A DNA stretch of 6,017 nt, from the NCBI GenBank assembly GCA_024640835.1, contig JAHEEH010000133.1, forward strand, positions 1-6,017, given 5' to 3'. The position numbers and the translations under genes are program-made. Shown here one piece after another: positions 1-5,975 of this stretch. The stretch comes from Bacteroidota bacterium (GTDB lineage Bacteria; Bacteroidota; Rhodothermia; Rhodothermales; UBA10348). Position 1 is the first letter of the stretch. Every line of letters starts with the position of its first letter. The notes beneath the pieces are model-generated. The model was given only the letters and a program-made list of their open reading frames with translations. It was not told the origin of the DNA and ran no database searches.

Positions 1-597
1 TATCGCCGCCACGTATTCGAACGCGGGCGGCCTGGGGAGTATCTCCGTGTCGTACAGCGTCTCCGGATCCAGCTTCGCGTTCACCGGCCCGAAGAAGTCG
101 TACAGGATGTACATGATCCAACCCCGAAGGGCCTTGGCCTCGGCCACGTATTTCGCCTTCACCGCGTCGGGGACGTCGGCCGTCGACTTCCCGATCTTGT
201 CGATCACGTCGGTCGCACGCGCGACGTACCGGATCTTGGCATACGTGGGCCCATTGCCGCCGTTGAACGAGTTCGGCCCCCACTCGAAGTTGTCGAACGT
301 CGTGCTCCACGGACTGTAGAGCTCGTCCGTGGTGGTCATGGACCGCATCAGGTACGTCTTGGGGTCGGCGTTGTACAGGGAGGCGTACCAGGCGCCCGCC
401 CCGGTGTCGGTCGTCCCCCAGTCGGCGGTGAACGCGTTGTGAAGGGCGACGATGGCGCTGTTGAAGTCGGCCTCCGACGAGAAGAAGGTCTCGGGAGTCA
501 GGTCACCGTACACCTCGGGCTCCAACATGTCCGAGCAGGCGGGCAGCATCAGGCTGCCGGCGGCTAGGAGCAGGACGGCTACGATTGAGCGTCTCAT
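1..597 (-). CDS. SusD/RagB-family glycan-binding outer-membrane lipoprotein, N-terminal part (runs off the left edge)
   Basis: Translating the minus strand from the ATG at 597-595 gives 199 residues with no stop before the window edge. SusD proteins usually have about 450-600 residues, so roughly the first 35-45% is present. Residues 1-20 form a lipoprotein signal peptide with a basic start (MRRS), a hydrophobic core and the lipobox L18-P19-A20-C21; Cys21 would be lipidated. The segment at 153-172 (AEAKALRGW, then YDFFGPV) matches the conserved SusD helix usually seen as 'GEA+FLRA..Y..L...FGDVP', and the aromatic-rich stretch at 92-107 is typical of the fold. SusD binds oligosaccharides at the cell surface and acts as a lid on SusC. 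It lies 91 bp downstream of susC on the same strand, so the two are probably one operon. A weak purine-rich site (GAGA) lies about 7 nt before the ATG. The family is clear; the glycan specificity cannot be read from this half and is inferred from the neighbouring GH53 gene. Confidence 0.93.
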   Translation of the reverse strand, partial: MRRSIVAVLLLAAGSLMLPACSDMLEPEVYGDLTPETFFSSEADFNSAIVALHNAFTADWGTTDTGAGAWYASLYNADPKTYLMRSMTTTDELYSPWSTTFDNFEWGPNSFNGGNGPTYAKIRYVARATDVIDKIGKSTADVPDAVKAKYVAEAKALRGWIMYILYDFFGPVNAKLDPETLYDTEILPRPPAFEYVAAI

Positions 598-636
598 GGT
601 TTCTCTCGAATGTCAGCTGGCGTGGATGTCGGACGT

Positions 637-669
637 GGGGGGCCTGTGGCCGCTCGGCTCACGCCCCCC
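637..669 (-). promoter_or_regulatory. Intercistronic stem-loop between susC and susD
   Basis: In the 91-bp gap, GGGGGGC (637-643) is perfectly complementary to GCCCCCC (663-669). Inside it, GTG (646-648) pairs with CAC (660-662) and GCC (649-651) with GGC (656-658). That makes about 13 base pairs, almost all G-C, with a 2-nt bulge at 644-645, a 1-nt bulge at 659 and a 4-nt loop at 652-655. On the minus-strand transcript it starts 20 nt after the susC stop codon and ends 39 nt before the susD start. No T-run follows, so it does not look like a simple intrinsic terminator. It could stabilise the susC 3' end or partly attenuate transcription so that susC and susD are made in different amounts. 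The structure is seen in the sequence; the role is inferred. Confidence 0.55.
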
Positions 670-688
670 GTGTGATTCCGCGAGACCG

Positions 689-3600
689 TCAGAAGTCCAG
701 CTCGACGCCGATGGTCGTGCTGTAGGACTTCGGATACGGGTTGGCCTCGGTGTACTCCGGGTCGAAGCCCGGATAACTCGTGATCACACCCAGGTCCTCC
801 AGGTTCACGAAGACGCGGGCCCGGCGCACCGTGCCGATGCTCCGGAAGAGCGACGACGGCAGGGTGTAGCCCAGCGAGATGTTCCGCAGTCTCAGGAACG
901 AGGCATTCTTCAGGTTGAAGTCGGTGCCTGCCGGGTTGTTGACGTTGTAGGGGTTCGTCGCGATCCCGGGGAACGTGCCCGTCGTGTTCCGCGAGGACCA
1001 GATGTCCTGTGCGTACACGGTGGTGTTCTCCGGATTCGTCGACTGCGAAATGTTGAAGGCGCTCGGAGCGTACGAATTGCCGCGCCTGTAGCCGAAGCTT
1101 CCGTACACGAATACGTTCAGGTCGAAGCCCTTGTAGGAGAACGTATTGTTGAATCCGATCCGCCAGCGGGGCGTGCTGTTGCCGAGGATGACCACGTCGT
1201 CCGCGTCGAGCAGTCCGTCGCCGTTCTGGTCGACGTAGATCACGTTGCCCACGACGGCGTTGGGCATGTACTCGGGCCGGTCCGCATCCGACTGGATGAT
1301 GCCCATGGTCTCCCATCCGTAGATGGTGTCCATCGCTCCCAGGGAATCGATGTACGAGGCGAGCGCCACCTCCGGGTTGCGCTCCACCCAGTTGGCCTTG
1401 GAGTAGGACAGGTTCAGGTCGGAGGACCACCGCAGCTGCTGACCGAGCGGATTGATCGTATGCAGCGACAGCTCCACGCCCCGGCTCCGGGTCGAGCCGA
1501 TGTTGTCGGCAACGCGGCCGACCGCATTGTTGGACGGAAGCTGGTTGTAGTCCAGCAGGTCGGTCGCCTTCTTCTGGAAGAAGTCGAGCGAACCCCGGAC
1601 GCGGTTGCTCCAGACCCCGAAGTCGATGCCCGCATTGAGCGTCGACACGGTCTCCCACGTCAGGTTCGGATTCGCGATCTGGGAAAGGGCCACGCCGTTG
1701 TAGAACGTGGAGCCGATCAGGAACGGATATCCGGGGCTGTACAGCTGCAGCGTGTTGCCGCTGAGCACCGTCTCGTTGCCCGCCTGCCCGTAGCCGAGGC
1801 GCACCTTAAGCTGCGTGATGGCCGGAAGGCCCCGCATGAAGTCCTCCTCGGTCAGGATCCAGGCCCCGGAGATGCCCGGGAAGATCCCGTACTTGTGGTC
1901 CGCGGCGAAGATCGACGACCCGTCACGGCGGGCGACCAGGGAGAGCACGTACCGGTCGCGGTACGAGTAGTCCGCCCGGGCGAACTGCGAGACCTTGGTC
2001 CGTGCCGACTTGAACGACTGGATGTCGTTCATCAGCTTCTCGCTCGACACCCCGATGTTGTGGTACGTGAAGGCGTCCGTGAAGAAGCCTACGCCCTGGA
2101 TCGTGGTGCCGTCGGTCTCTGCCTTGTAGTAGCCGGCACCCCCGACGACACTGAGGTTGCTCTCGCCGAACTCGCGGGTGTACGTCAGGTACGCCTCGCC
2201 GGCGCGGTTCTGAACCGTGTATTCCGCCTTCTGGGCCATGCCGTCGGGCGCCTGCGCGTTGTTCGTGGTCCGTGGCAGGTAGAAGCCGCGCTGCGTGGTC
2301 TCCTGCTGGAACTGGCCGACGACCGTCGCCTTCAGATGGCTGACCAGGTCCAGCTCGAGGGTCGGCGCCGCGAACAGGTTGGTGGTCCGGCTTTCGTCCG
2401 TGATGGAAAGGAACGCGGCCGGATTCATGATGAGCCGATTGAACGTGTACGCGTACGTGCCATCCTCGTCGTAGACGGGAACCGTGGGCGAGTACGCGTA
2501 GGCGGCCTGGAGCATGTTGTACTTCTCGACGCCACCCGAATTCGAGCCGGTCGAGGCGTTGTTGCCCTCGAGACGGCTCCCGTTCAGGCGCAGGCGAAGC
2601 CGCGCGCGGGACGAGATCGTCTGGTCCAGATTGATGCGAGCGCTGTAGCGATCCAGGTCGGACCCCTTGAGGACGGCGTCGTTGTGCTGGTAGTTGAAGG
2701 ACGCGTAGGCCACGGTGTTGCCGGAGCCTCCGCTGAGCGAGATGTTGTGCTCCTGCATCCACCCGTCCTCGGTGACGAGGCCGAGCCAGTCGGTCCCCTC
2801 GCTCGCAGCGGAGATGTCGGCCGCCGTGAACAGCGGGACGTAGTCGGCCACGGTCCCGGGATCGCGCTCACCGTACGGCGCGATGCTGTTCTCGAACAGG
2901 TAGCGCTCGTACGCCATGCGGTCCTGCTCCTGCATGAACTGCTTCTCGTTCAGCAGCGGGAAGTACTCGTGGAGCGTCTCCGCCGTGTAGCTTCCCCGGT
3001 AGCTCACCCGCAGATCCCCTGCCCGTCCCGACTTCGTCGTGATCAGGACGACGCCGTTGGCCGCGGCGCTGCCGTAGATGGCTGCCGCGCTCGCGTCCTT
3101 CAGGATCGTGATGTTCTCGATGTCCGAGGGATTCAGGTAGGCCAGCGGATCACGATCGATGCCGCCGTAGAATCCCAGGTCGGCGTCCGCAAGGCCGGGG
3201 ACGGAGGACCGGTACTCGGTAACGGGCACCCCGTCGATCACGTACAGCGGCGTGCCGCTGCCACGAGGCGAGATGTCCCCTCGGATGTTCACCGAGACGC
3301 CGCCACCGGGCTGCGCGCTGCGGGTCGACATGTTCAGGCCCGGAGCCTGACCCTGGAGCATCTGGTTCACGGACGTCTGGCCTACCGGCTGCAGCCGGCT
3401 CGCGTCGATCCGCGTGATGGATCCACTGACGTCCCGCTCTCGCTGGGCCGCGTACCCGACGATGACGACGGTCTCGAGCATGGCCGTATCCGGCTGCAGG
3501 GTCACGTCGATCACGGAACGGCCTCCGATCGCGATCTCCTGCATCAAGAACCCTACGAACGAGACCTGGAGGGTGTCATTCGGGCTCGGCGCCTGGAGTG

Positions 3601-3778
3601 CGTACGTGCCGTCGGCCGTCGAGACGGTGCCGACCACGGTCCCCTTGACGAGTATGTTGGCCCCGGGAAGAGCGGTCCCCGAGTCCCCGTCCAGGATTCG
3701 CCCGCTCACGCGGTGCTGGGCCTGAGCCTGGCCGACACCGAGCAGCAGGAGGACAAGAAGTAGTTGTAGCGGTCTCAT
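689..3778 (-). CDS. SusC/RagA-family TonB-dependent outer-membrane glycan transporter
   Basis: This is a complete 1029-residue protein, normal for SusC, that imports oligosaccharides across the outer membrane using TonB energy. The ATG at 3778 was chosen because it begins a clean signal peptide (MRPLQ, a Leu-rich core, then QAQA with cleavage before Gln21). An in-frame ATG at 3883 would add 35 polar residues before that peptide. Residues 23-95 form the carboxypeptidase-regulatory-like beta-sandwich found in SusC. The plug follows from about 101 (LETVVIVGYAAQRERDVSGS), through the plug sequence GTPLYVIDGVPV (175-186), to the SusC signature at 226-249 (LKDASAAAIYGS, then ANGVVLITTK). The rest is a beta-barrel ending in VELDF with the terminal Phe of the outer-membrane insertion signal. 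No STN signalling domain precedes the beta-sandwich. Residues 850-861 (DQNGDGLLDADD) form an EF-hand-like loop. Upstream of the ATG there is no strong Shine-Dalgarno sequence, as is common in Bacteroidota. The substrate is inferred from the divergent GH53 gene: probably galacto-oligosaccharides. Confidence 0.96.
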   Translation of the reverse strand: MRPLQLLLVLLLLGVGQAQAQHRVSGRILDGDSGTALPGANILVKGTVVGTVSTADGTYALQAPSPNDTLQVSFVGFLMQEIAIGGRSVIDVTLQPDTAMLETVVIVGYAAQRERDVSGSITRIDASRLQPVGQTSVNQMLQGQAPGLNMSTRSAQPGGGVSVNIRGDISPRGSGTPLYVIDGVPVTEYRSSVPGLADADLGFYGGIDRDPLAYLNPSDIENITILKDASAAAIYGSAAANGVVLITTKSGRAGDLRVSYRGSYTAETLHEYFPLLNEKQFMQEQDRMAYERYLFENSIAPYGERDPGTVADYVPLFTAADISAASEGTDWLGLVTEDGWMQEHNISLSGGSGNTVAYASFNYQHNDAVLKGSDLDRYSARINLDQTISSRARLRLRLNGSRLEGNNASTGSNSGGVEKYNMLQAAYAYSPTVPVYDEDGTYAYTFNRLIMNPAAFLSITDESRTTNLFAAPTLELDLVSHLKATVVGQFQQETTQRGFYLPRTTNNAQAPDGMAQKAEYTVQNRAGEAYLTYTREFGESNLSVVGGAGYYKAETDGTTIQGVGFFTDAFTYHNIGVSSEKLMNDIQSFKSARTKVSQFARADYSYRDRYVLSLVARRDGSSIFAADHKYGIFPGISGAWILTEEDFMRGLPAITQLKVRLGYGQAGNETVLSGNTLQLYSPGYPFLIGSTFYNGVALSQIANPNLTWETVSTLNAGIDFGVWSNRVRGSLDFFQKKATDLLDYNQLPSNNAVGRVADNIGSTRSRGVELSLHTINPLGQQLRWSSDLNLSYSKANWVERNPEVALASYIDSLGAMDTIYGWETMGIIQSDADRPEYMPNAVVGNVIYVDQNGDGLLDADDVVILGNSTPRWRIGFNNTFSYKGFDLNVFVYGSFGYRRGNSYAPSAFNISQSTNPENTTVYAQDIWSSRNTTGTFPGIATNPYNVNNPAGTDFNLKNASFLRLRNISLGYTLPSSLFRSIGTVRRARVFVNLEDLGVITSYPGFDPEYTEANPYPKSYSTTIGVELDF

Positions 3779-3819
3779 CGCGATGTTCCGGTGCGTTGAA
3801 ATGGCGGTAGCGGAATCTG

Positions 3820-3833
3820 CGGAAGCGCTACCA
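3820..3833. promoter_or_regulatory. Candidate LacI-family operator in front of susC
   Basis: Read on the minus strand the site is TGGTAGCGCTTCCG, centred on AGCGCT. The first ten bases equal the start of the 'xyl-box' TGGTAGCGCTAACA described for LacI-family control of TonB-dependent transporter genes in Xanthomonas (as recalled, not searched). The near-palindrome GGAAGCGCTACC (3821-3832) with a central CG is typical of LacI-family operators. It lies 42-55 bp before the susC ATG, a position suited to repression. The right half also forms a 7-bp inverted repeat with GGTAGCG at 3806-3812. No regulator gene is in the window, so the match is suggestive only. Confidence 0.45.
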
Positions 3834-3863
3834 CGTTGTCTGTAGTGCCTGATGAACTCCGGG

Positions 3864-3882
3864 TGCAGGTGAATCACCTGCA
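3864..3882. promoter_or_regulatory. Perfect 19-bp palindrome, probable regulator binding site
   Basis: TGCAGGTGAATCACCTGCA consists of two 9-bp arms (TGCAGGTGA and TCACCTGCA) around one central A. It lies 86-104 bp upstream of the susC start and about 290 bp upstream of the GH53 start. With near-contiguous arms it cannot form a good RNA hairpin (one-base loop), which favours a site for a dimeric DNA-binding protein. I do not recognise the motif as belonging to a specific regulator family. Confidence 0.5.
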
Positions 3883-3985
3883 AGCGCGTCCGCGAGACCC
3901 GTCAAGGTCCCCCGGGACGCCTCCTGCCGCGTCATTGGCGCTGAGGCGGATGGATAGTGATGAGTACAGGATATTCCGGCCAAGA

Positions 3986-4008
3986 AATGTAGGGCGTTCC
4001 CCTACATT
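3986..4008. promoter_or_regulatory. Inverted repeat with 9-bp arms, candidate operator for the GH53 gene
   Basis: AATGTAGGG (3986-3994) and CCCTACATT (4000-4008) are perfect complements separated by 5 bp (CGTTC). The site lies 161-183 bp upstream of the GH53 start. Short spaced dyads of this type are common for dimeric regulators. As RNA it would form a 9-bp hairpin with a 5-nt loop, but there is no T-run and no gene ends here, so an operator is more likely than a terminator. Confidence 0.45.
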
Positions 4009-4055
4009 CACCCCGAACCGCGCTCCGGTCATCCCGCATGCCATCCGACCTGGGG

Positions 4056-4081
4056 CTGCCGGACAGGGGAATACCCGGCAG
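4056..4081. repeat. Short inverted repeat upstream of the GH53 gene
   Basis: CTGCCGG (4056-4062) pairs perfectly with CCGGCAG (4075-4081) across a 12-nt spacer. It is 88-113 bp before the GH53 start. At this GC content a 7-bp match with a loose spacer is only mildly unusual, so its relevance is uncertain. It could be an operator or a 5'-leader hairpin if transcription begins upstream of it. Confidence 0.25.
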
Positions 4082-4168
4082 GAGCCGAGAAGTCCGGAGG
4101 CTACTTTAAGAGTTGCCGGCTCGACACGTGCGTCGAGGACTTCATTCCCTGTCGCTATCCAGGCCCGC

Positions 4169-5938
4169 ATGCGCGTCGCCACCTGGTTTCTCCTGCTTCT
4201 CCTCGCCACGCCGCCATCCGGCCTGGCGCAGGAATTCCATTTCGGAAACGACCTCTCGTACGTGAACCAGATGGAGGACTGCGGGGCGGTCTACCGCGAG
4301 GACGGCGAACCAAAGGACCCGTACTCCATCTTCGCGGACCGTGGATCGAACCTGGTCCGCGTCCGGCTCTGGAACGACCCGTACTGGTGGCAGAGCCCTC
4401 TCAGCCAACCGCCGGGCGTGAAACCGATGTACAGCGACCTCGCGGACGTGCGTGAGACGATCCAGAGGGCGAAGGCCGCCGGGATGCAGGTACTGCTCGA
4501 CTTCCATTACTCGGACGTCTGGGCGGACCCGGGGAGGCAGCTGATTCCCGCCGCATGGGTCTCCGATGCCGGCAACCTGGCGGCTCTGAAGAGCGATGTC
4601 TACACGTACACCAGGAACGTGCTGACAGGTCTGGAAGCCGAGGGCCTCATGCCGGAGATGGTCCAGGTGGGCAACGAGATCACCAGCGGGCTGCTGACCT
4701 GCCTGCATGTGAACGGCAATCTGAATTGTGACCAGTGGGTCTCCGGCGCGAACTGGAGCCGCCATGCGCAGCTCCTGAACGAGGCCATCCGCGCCGTGCG
4801 GGAGGTGGGAGCCACCGCTTCGGTCGATCCGAAGATCGCGATCCACCTCGCGGGTGACCTGGATGGCTATGGCTGGCGATTCAACAATCTGGTGAACGCC
4901 GGCGTGAACGATTTCGACATCGTGGGAATCTCCGCCTACTTCGCCTGGAGCCATTACGGTGATCTCTACGAACTGGAGTATTACGTAGAGGAGTTGGCCG
5001 ACTCGTTTCCTACCCACGAGGTGATGGTGCTGGAAACGGCCTACCCCTGGACGACGCAGAATTTTGACGCCCTGGGCAACATCGCTACCGCTATCGATCT
5101 GGATTATTCGCCTGCGAGCCCCGGCAAGCAGCTCGAATATCTGACCGACTACACGCGGGCCGTGATGCGGGCGGGGGGAACCGGGGTCGTCTTCTGGGAG
5201 CCCGCCTGGGTGTCGACTCCGTGCCGGACGCCGTGGGGGCGGGGTTCGTCGCACGACCACCTCGTCTTCTTCGATCCAGTCCAGACGAACTTCATGGAGA
5301 ACGGGGGCGGTCGCTGGATGGAGCGGCACTTCTACGACGACCTGGCCGCCAGGAAGGTCATCTTCGAGGTGGACATGACGGGAGTGGACGTCTCCCGGGG
5401 CGCCTACATCACGGGAGACCTGGGACACGACGCGGGAGCCATCGTGCCGATGTGGCCGCTGGGGGGCAGCCTGTTCTACTACTACGCCTACCTGCCGGAG
5501 GGTACATCCGGCACGCTGCACTTCCTGAACGGCCCGGACGCGGGAGACAGCGAGACGGTGCCGGCCGCCTGCGGATCCGGGGGTGAACGGCCGTTCGCGG
5601 TCCCTTCGGATGGCAGCCCGCTGCATTACAGGTGGGGCGCGTGCGTCACGGGCACCGAAAGCTCCGAGCTGCCGGATCGCGTCGTGCTGCATCCGGCGTA
5701 TCCGAACCCGTTCAATCCGTCGACGACTCTTTCCTTCGACCTGCCGCGCGCCTCATACGTCACCCTCGCGGTGTACGACGCGATGGGGCGACACGTCAGG
5801 ACCCTGGTCGATGGGCTGACGGCGGCGGGCACTCACGAGGCAGGATTTGATGCGTCCGGGCTGCCCTCGGGGACGTACCTGGTCCACCTGGACGCCGAAC
5901 CCGAATCCGCCCGGGAGCTGCTGACGCTCGTTCGCTGA
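4169..5938 (+). CDS. Secreted arabinogalactan endo-beta-1,4-galactanase (GH53) with a carbohydrate-binding-like domain and T9SS tail
   Basis: This 589-residue enzyme should hydrolyse internal beta-1,4-galactosyl bonds in galactan or type I arabinogalactan outside the cell. The ATG at 4169 was chosen because it starts a signal peptide (MRVATW, a Leu-rich core, cleavage after Gly-Leu-Ala20); an in-frame ATG at 3836 would add 111 implausible residues. Residues 22-393 are the GH53 (beta/alpha)8 barrel: FGNDLSYVNQMEDCGAVY (25-42), VRVRLWNDP (63-71), VLLDFHYSDVWADPGRQ (108-124), the acid/base Glu170 in QVGNEIT, the nucleophile Glu289 in VLETAYPW, and FWEPAW (342-347). Cys178 and Cys187 could form a loop disulfide. 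Residues 396-493 form a beta-rich domain (VIFEVDMTGVDVSRGAYITG at its start, Cys468 and Cys492 near its end) resembling starch-binding-like modules appended to Bacteroidota enzymes. Residues 501-589 are a T9SS type A/FlgD-Ig-like sorting domain (PAYPNPFNPSTT, VYDAMGRHVRTLVDG, FDASGLPSGTYLVHL, ending LTLVR). There is no lipobox, so the enzyme is probably exported by T9SS and released or attached to the surface. It is read away from susC, sharing its control region. Confidence 0.95.
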   Translation: MRVATWFLLLLLATPPSGLAQEFHFGNDLSYVNQMEDCGAVYREDGEPKDPYSIFADRGSNLVRVRLWNDPYWWQSPLSQPPGVKPMYSDLADVRETIQRAKAAGMQVLLDFHYSDVWADPGRQLIPAAWVSDAGNLAALKSDVYTYTRNVLTGLEAEGLMPEMVQVGNEITSGLLTCLHVNGNLNCDQWVSGANWSRHAQLLNEAIRAVREVGATASVDPKIAIHLAGDLDGYGWRFNNLVNAGVNDFDIVGISAYFAWSHYGDLYELEYYVEELADSFPTHEVMVLETAYPWTTQNFDALGNIATAIDLDYSPASPGKQLEYLTDYTRAVMRAGGTGVVFWEPAWVSTPCRTPWGRGSSHDHLVFFDPVQTNFMENGGGRWMERHFYDDLAARKVIFEVDMTGVDVSRGAYITGDLGHDAGAIVPMWPLGGSLFYYYAYLPEGTSGTLHFLNGPDAGDSETVPAACGSGGERPFAVPSDGSPLHYRWGACVTGTESSELPDRVVLHPAYPNPFNPSTTLSFDLPRASYVTLAVYDAMGRHVRTLVDGLTAAGTHEAGFDASGLPSGTYLVHLDAEPESARELLTLVR

Positions 5939-5940
5939 CG

Positions 5941-5975
5941 CACTTTCGACCGACGGATTGTTTAGGTTCGAAGTG
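5941..5975 (+). terminator. Weak stem-loop just after the GH53 gene
   Basis: CACTT-T-CGA (5941-5949) can pair with TCGAAGTG (5968-5975), giving 8 bp with one bulged T and an 18-nt loop, starting 3 nt after the stop codon. No clear T-run follows (GAGCTTTCAAGCC), so a true intrinsic terminator is doubtful. The rest of the right edge to 6017 shows no gene. Confidence 0.2.

Larger units (their letters stand above)
3779..4168. promoter_or_regulatory. Divergent control region between susC and the GH53 gene
   Basis: These 390 bp separate two divergently read genes and must hold both promoters. I see no credible gene here: the in-frame upstream extensions of both neighbours are rich in Arg and Pro, resemble no family, and precede good signal peptides. 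The region holds at least four inverted repeats: 3806-3832 (overlapping a LacI-type operator candidate), 3864-3882, 3986-4008 and 4056-4081. A weaker one, CTCGAC/GTCGAG at 4120-4137, lies 31-48 bp before the GH53 start. No convincing promoter was found on either strand. TACTTTAA at 4102-4109 only partly resembles the Bacteroidota -7 element (TAnnTTTG) and has no matching -33 element. Neither start codon has a strong Shine-Dalgarno sequence. Confidence 0.7.

Noticed and set aside
47..319. A 90-residue plus-strand open frame at the left edge
   Set aside because: It is antisense to the SusD coding frame, which carries a lipobox and the conserved SusD helix.
594..1658. A 354-residue minus-strand frame overlapping the 3' part of susC in another frame
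   Set aside because: It overlaps a clearly coding frame, has an Arg/Pro/Gln-rich composition and shows no family resemblance.
452..3763. A 1103-residue open frame on the plus strand, antisense to susC
   Set aside because: It mirrors susC almost end to end, is made largely of Arg, Val, Asp, Gly and Ala with long low-complexity runs, has no recognisable domain, and would begin inside susD. High GC and codon-position bias of susC explain the lack of stops. The minus strand encodes an unmistakable SusC.
3935..3958. TTGGCG followed by GATAGT as a sigma-70-like promoter for the GH53 gene
   Set aside because: The spacer is only 12 bp and the second element is a poor -10 match, so it is not supportable.
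4120..4137. CTCGAC/GTCGAG inverted repeat shortly before the GH53 start
   Set aside because: The arms are only 6 bp and the centre is imperfect; such repeats are expected by chance at this GC content, so it is mentioned but not called as a site.
4142..5692. A 516-residue open frame on the minus strand, antisense to the GH53 gene
   Set aside because: Its composition is rich in His, Arg, Val and Pro with no domain pattern, and it lies opposite a gene with intact GH53 catalytic motifs. It is a GC-bias shadow.
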